Assembly: GCA_036346395.1 (NCBI GenBank)
Contig: CM070599.1
Location: 26,341,232 to 26,405,231, forward strand
Length of the DNA: 64,000 bases
Source of the DNA: Hsuehochloa calcarea
Lineage: Eukaryota > Streptophyta > Magnoliopsida > Poales > Poaceae
Direction of reading: 5' to 3'
The notes beneath the pieces are model-generated. The model did not search any database and was not told the DNA's origin. It was given only the letters and a program-made list of their open reading frames with translations. Made by a program: the position numbers and the translations under genes. Of the stretch, positions 59,980-64,000 are shown in pieces (positions within the stretch are counted from its first letter, which is position 1; each line of letters begins with the position of its first letter).

Positions 59980-61890
59980 CAGCAGCCCGAGGACTAGTGG
60001 TAACCTAGCCGTAGCTAGCTAGCTAGCTTCTTTAGCTGAGATTTTAAGTTAGGAGGCTGCAGGTTTAGTAATCGATCCGTTATTAGGGAGAGAAATGGTC
60101 TTGTTTGTTTCTGATCATTTCAGATTGTTCTCCACCAAAGGAATTATAGCACTCGGTGCGTGAAAAACTCTTTCTTATCAGGATTTAATAAAAGTTCAGT
60201 GGATGGCCTTTTTTGAGTCTTGAAACAATTCTTAGTTACTGAAGACAAGCAGAGTTATCTTCAAGACCCATTTTGCTCCTATGAACAAGAACCTGAACAA
60301 GAATGATTACACAATGCCCCTATACACAAGTACCATTTTGTTGGTGAGCTGGTGAAGTGCTGCATTATAACTATCTCTGACGAAAGGAACTGTCAAATAG
60401 TCCCAAGACATGTTAAAGGACGAACTGCCACTGTTCACTTGCAAAGTACATCCTCACATTGCCTTATGCCGAAGATTATTGTGCATAGGGAATGCTAGTA
60501 ACAGCAGCTTCAGCAGTATCATTGATGTATACTAGTTTAGAGGAGCCTGGATTTGTCGCATTACACATTACTGGCCCAAACCGAAAAGTGGAAGCATCAA
60601 GATGAACTCTGTCTAGACTGTGTTACGTAGCTGGCCATCACTGAACTCTAGACTGTGTTACGTAGCTGGCCATCACTGAACTTTCTTTTTTTTTAAACGT
60701 AATCACTGAACTTTCTTTCTCCATTGTTCAACAATTTGAGGTATAATTGAAGGAAACGGCACATGTTCTCATCACCTAGATCTGGAGATAGTATCTGATC
60801 GTGCCACTTTATCTAAGGCCCACTGGAGTGCCAACAAAGCAGTAACAAAGAAAGAAATATTATGCAAGAGACCTTCAGAACTAGACACCTAGACGGTGTT
60901 GTAGGCTGGTCCAGCACTTACTCTTGTAGGCATGTTTGGATACACGACATCACGGCCTCATCTCTGATGCGAATTTTTTTAGATAATGGAAGAAAACCTC
61001 TCCCGGCCTTCGTAATCTCTGATGCGAATGACGACGCCTTTCCAAGTGGGACTAGCGCGCCTTGCATTTGCATTGCCTCTGGCAATAACATGCAGTGGTC
61101 AACCTCAACCGTGCATGTGCACTCCAATCCAATGGAGCAGCCGTGAGGTGTACTTCCATTTGTTCAGATGCCAAGAAAGGTCCAGCCGGGAGCAATGGAG
61201 GATCGCAGGCCGAGAGGACGGACACCCAAATCAAGCAATGGATGGACCATATGTAGACGTAATGAGTGATGAGTCATGGCCTATGAGGCAACCACTGACA
61301 GGCACCGATCGATGGCTCTCACAATCGTCGACCGACCAACGACCGCCTTTCGGAAGGCTGCAGAGACGAGCTGCAACTTGCAGCCTGCAGGTAACGGCCA
61401 CAGTAGCTGCAGTGACCTCCAGCTCGAAGGTGACACCAATAGGGGTGAGTAGGTGAAATCAACTGTTGGAATACTAGTTGCTATTGTGGTCTTGTTGCCA
61501 ATGTGAAGTGGAGGCAATTATTTCCATGGTAATGGGGTTCAGTAAGAGCTCTGCTTGGTGAAGTAGTGGCAATTGTGATGCGAATGTAGAGATGTTAGTG
61601 GAGCCTGGAGATTGTCATATGGTTGCACTTTTCCTTTGCCAGATTCAGAGAGGCAAATGGCATAGTGGGGAACATTCGAAACTGCATGCTGTTCGGCTAG
61701 GGTTAGGTGGTGATGCCGTGGCCGTGAGATGCCGTCCATTCCGCAGCTTTCGACGTTCCTGAGACGAAAGAATGGTGCCATTTCGGCATTTCTTCCTCTA
61801 CTTCCTTTTGAGGGTCGCGACAGAACAAACTACTTTCAGAGTTTCGACAGTAAAGCTGGAGAGGCGTGTTCTGTGAGACTGATTTGTCGT
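59980..61890. other. Spacer, no gene recognised
   Basis: Contains a 35-bp tandem duplication (60612-60682, unit beginning TCTAGACTGTGTTACGTAGC). Short frames between 60860 and 61780 have no family match that I know. Confidence 0.4.
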
Positions 61891-62019
61891 GAGTATGTCC
61901 TATAGATGGATGCAATACAAAGATAATTTTTAAAAAAATAATTATTATTTTTTTCAAAAATACAGTAATATACATACTTTTTATTTTATAGAAATAATAC
62001 TCTATCGCTACACCGTTGG

Positions 62020-62191
62020 ATGACTTAGACCAGTCGCTCAACCAGACGACTAGTTCAAGTCGTCCAACCGTCGAGCGACACGTGGCGTAGTCGCCCAACG
62101 GTGAAGCGACTGTCGCTTCGACTACTGGTCGCTGAAGCGTTGAGCGACTTACTAGCCCCTAGTCGCTAAACGATTGAGTGACTAGGGGCTA
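62020..62191. repeat. GTCGC hairpin cluster
   Basis: Several near-palindromic units of the form GTCGCT-AA-CG-TTGAGCGAC lie in a row. The last, 62153-62191, has perfect 12-bp arms (TAGCCCCTAGTC and its inverse) around a 15-bp loop. Possible transposon terminal or subterminal DNA. Confidence 0.65.
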
Positions 62192-62262
62192 TATCATAGC
62201 GCGTGTGCGGCCACGCACCCATCGCCATTTCCATTTCTGTTCGTCGGGGCAGAACCAGGAGG

Positions 62263-62315
62263 AGGAAAAGACAAGAAGAGAGGAAGGGAAAGAGGAGAAG
62301 AGAGAGGAAGAGGAA

Positions 62316-62352
<37 letters not shown>

Positions 62353-62375
62353 GGAGGAAGAGAGGAAAGATCTAC
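62263..62375. repeat. (GA)n-rich tract
   Basis: Purine-rich stretch with about fifteen consecutive GA units near 62318-62351. Low-complexity frames here are not genes. Confidence 0.8.
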
Positions 62376-62434
62376 GCATCTACCACGGTGAGTCAAATGC
62401 ACTTCTATGTAGATTTGCTTTCAAAACCATGGTA

Positions 62435-62790
62435 GGCTGGCAAATAGTATGGTCACAAATAAGTTAGCATGTAATGTAGTTGTAAATAGTGTATGTTAGT
62501 CAATAGTGTAGTCGTAAATATGTTAGCATATAGTGTAGTCGTACATGGTATATGTTAGCAAATAGTGTAGTCGTAAACAGGTTAGCATATAGTATAGTCG
62601 TAAATAGTATAGGTTAGCAACTAAAATCACGGTGGGTTAGCAACTAAAATTATTAGATGTATAGTGGTATTTTGCTAATAAGTGAAAATACTGTAGTCGT
62701 AGGTTAGCAATTAAAACTGTGGTAGGTTAGCAACTAAAACCATGGTAGGTTAGCAACTAAAATCATGGTAGGTACGTCGCATATTTTAAA
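62435..62790. repeat. Two interleaved tandem repeats
   Basis: First type: GTTAGCAAATAGTGTAGTCGTAAAT, six or more copies. Second type: GGTTAGCAACTAAAATCATGGTA, about five copies, beginning near 62620. The two share GTTAGCAA, so one may have grown from the other. Confidence 0.75.
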
Positions 62791-62864
62791 AGTTGTAAAT
62801 AGCGTAGTCGTAGAATTAACGCGAATTTAGTTGTTAATAGTCGTAATGCGGCTGTGGATATACC

Positions 62865-62935
62865 CTAACCCGAACCCTATCATCTTAACCCTACACCCTA
62901 ACTCTAACCCTAAACCTGAAACCATAAACCCTAAA
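62865..62935. repeat. Interstitial telomere-like stretch
   Basis: CCCTAA and CCCTAAA-like words in irregular series over about 70 bp. Degenerate, so not a chromosome end. Confidence 0.7.
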
Positions 62936-63082
62936 ACCGAAATATGGTTATGGTGATATATGTTGAGGATTATGCAGTTTATGCAAGAATGCTCCTAAAA
63001 TTTCAAAATTTTCGGAGCTACGCTATAAATAATTAAACCACTAATTGTGTCATAATTGCTAACTTGAAATTGATTTGCAGGA

Positions 63083-64000
63083 ATGGCTCGTGACCTTGGT
63101 GGTTTCGACTGGGCTTTCGCCCTGCTGGACTAGCACGTCAACGCGCAGCACCGCGCCAGTTGTTGTGTCCCGCATCCTGAGTGTGGGGGATGAGGCAACT
63201 GCGTTGAGGGTGGTCCGTACGCGGACACCCCGATGGGCTTGGGCACTGGACCCACTATAGATAGACAGGTTTGTCTACAAACTATGGTACTTCTTTTTAT
63301 CATATGTACATGTTATGTACTTACTTCTTTATACTTTGCAAGCTGAGCAATGCCGGCCTTCTACCTCTCGCGTGGATGGTGGAGGCCACCGACGAGGATG
63401 GCGCTCCGGTCGAGGACGACAGGGAGGTCTAGGCCGGCCCGGAGCGGTCACGACGGTTCGTTCGACCGTCCCTGCTGACAGCTCTGGTGGGCGGTGGCGG
63501 CCTGAGACGCACATCTTCCACCTCCCATTTGGGAGATGGCTCCCACACTAGAGGACGTCGCATTGCTGCTTGACCTGCTTGTCGCGGGATTCACTGCCTC
63601 CCCATCGGACGCGTCTGCCAACTAGTGCGACGACCTGCTGGGCCGGTTTGAGGGGGTTCTTTCGGTCAAGGCCGCGGAAACATACTACGTCTTCCCGGCG
63701 CGACAGAGGCATGGGCCGCCCCTGCGGTGACTTTCGCTGTTCCAGGTACGTATGCGATCTATTTTCCCTGTGCAGTGATGCACTATCCTCATCATATGAC
63801 GGGCTTACTAATAAGGCGTTTGTGCGTAGGTTGAGCGGATAGTATCAGAGCCCACCGAGTACCAGGTGTCGCGGCACCTTGAGACGTACTTGCTGTGGTT
63901 GTTCGACTGGGTACTGTTTACCAACAGCCATGGTGACTCTGTCGATGTTCGCCTCGTGAGGTACACAAGGGCCATCGCCGACAAGGAGGTGGGGATCGGT
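63083..64000 (+). pseudogene. Plant mobile domain (PMD) protein, broken, runs off window
   Basis: ATG at 63083 after an acceptor TTGCAG, opening MARDLGGFDWAFALLD, then TAG at 63131. Further pieces, in changing frames: RRFVRPSLLTAL, WRPETHIFHLPFG (about 63490-63530), EDVALLLDLLVAGF, DDLLGRFEGVL, RQRHGPPLR, and after an intron YLLWLFDWVLFTNSHG and VDVRLVRYTRAIADKE near the end. This is the plant mobile domain found in Mutator-related transposons and in MAIN-like host genes. The repeat-rich leader and many breaks point to a decayed transposon gene. The rest lies beyond 64000. Confidence 0.8.

Noticed and set aside
62166..62435. Open frames rich in Arg-Glu or Ser-Leu
   Set aside because: They are translations of the (GA)n tract.
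62865..62935. Chromosome end or true telomeric array
   Set aside because: The CCCTAA words are irregular and only about 70 bp, with genes and transposons on both sides.
1..64000. CRISPR arrays, operons, rRNA or tRNA genes
   Set aside because: None seen. The sequence is plant nuclear DNA; the methionine-tRNA-like words are primer sites of retrotransposons.

Overview
This window is plant nuclear DNA, most probably from rice (Oryza) or a close grass relative. The evidence is spliced genes with GT-AG introns, GC-rich coding exons of grass type, a cell-wall invertase with the 9-bp mini-exon typical of plants, and many nested LTR retrotransposons, CACTA and Mutator elements and MITE-like elements. 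The invertase closely resembles rice CIN2/GIF1 and is followed by a broken paralogue, which suggests the chromosome 4 tandem invertase cluster. That placement rests on recognition of the protein, not on a search.

Layout. 0-3.7 kb: repeats, a transposon-derived open frame and a duplicated segment. 3.8-5.1 kb: an intact single-exon glutaredoxin-like/CxxC-repeat protein gene (+). 5.7-9.95 kb: a CACTA element with decayed TNP2 and C48-protease-like genes (-), carrying a small inverted-repeat element inside a (TA)n tract. 10.4-16.1 kb: an LTR of a copia family, two gypsy fragments in opposite orientation, and AGTTTCA-rich arrays split by a 1.05-kb inverted-repeat element. 17.0-26.0 kb: a 13-exon SEC23/SEC24-like gene (+) with an antisense copia insertion in intron 9. 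26.4-32.5 kb: the 3' part of a gypsy-type LTR split by a complete Mutator-like element with 162-bp terminal inverted repeats (TIRs) and a perfect 9-bp target duplication. 32.5-36.7 kb: antisense LTR pieces on both sides of a small FAF-domain gene (-). 36.7-45.0 kb: a decayed Ty3/gypsy element with a 2.9-kb 5' LTR. 48.3-52.4 kb: an intact cell-wall invertase gene (+). 52.8-60.0 kb: an invertase pseudogene (+) split by unidentified sequence and a truncated copia element. 61.9-64 kb: hairpin-rich and tandem-repeat DNA leading into a decayed plant-mobile-domain gene that runs off the window.

Four host genes look functional: the glutaredoxin-like gene, the SEC23-like gene (with a doubtful segment), the FAF-like gene and the invertase. 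They do unrelated jobs: putative membrane-associated thiol or metal protein, COPII vesicle coat, shoot regulator and apoplastic sucrose cleavage. They share only position and the transposon sea around them. Most of the window is mobile-element sequence of several ages, and nesting and target duplications give a partial order of events. No operon-like or clearly new multi-gene system was found. The most unusual items are the Mutator element with a second, convergent zinc-finger frame, the degraded exon beside the copia insertion in the SEC23-like gene, and the hairpin and repeat block before the mobile-domain gene.
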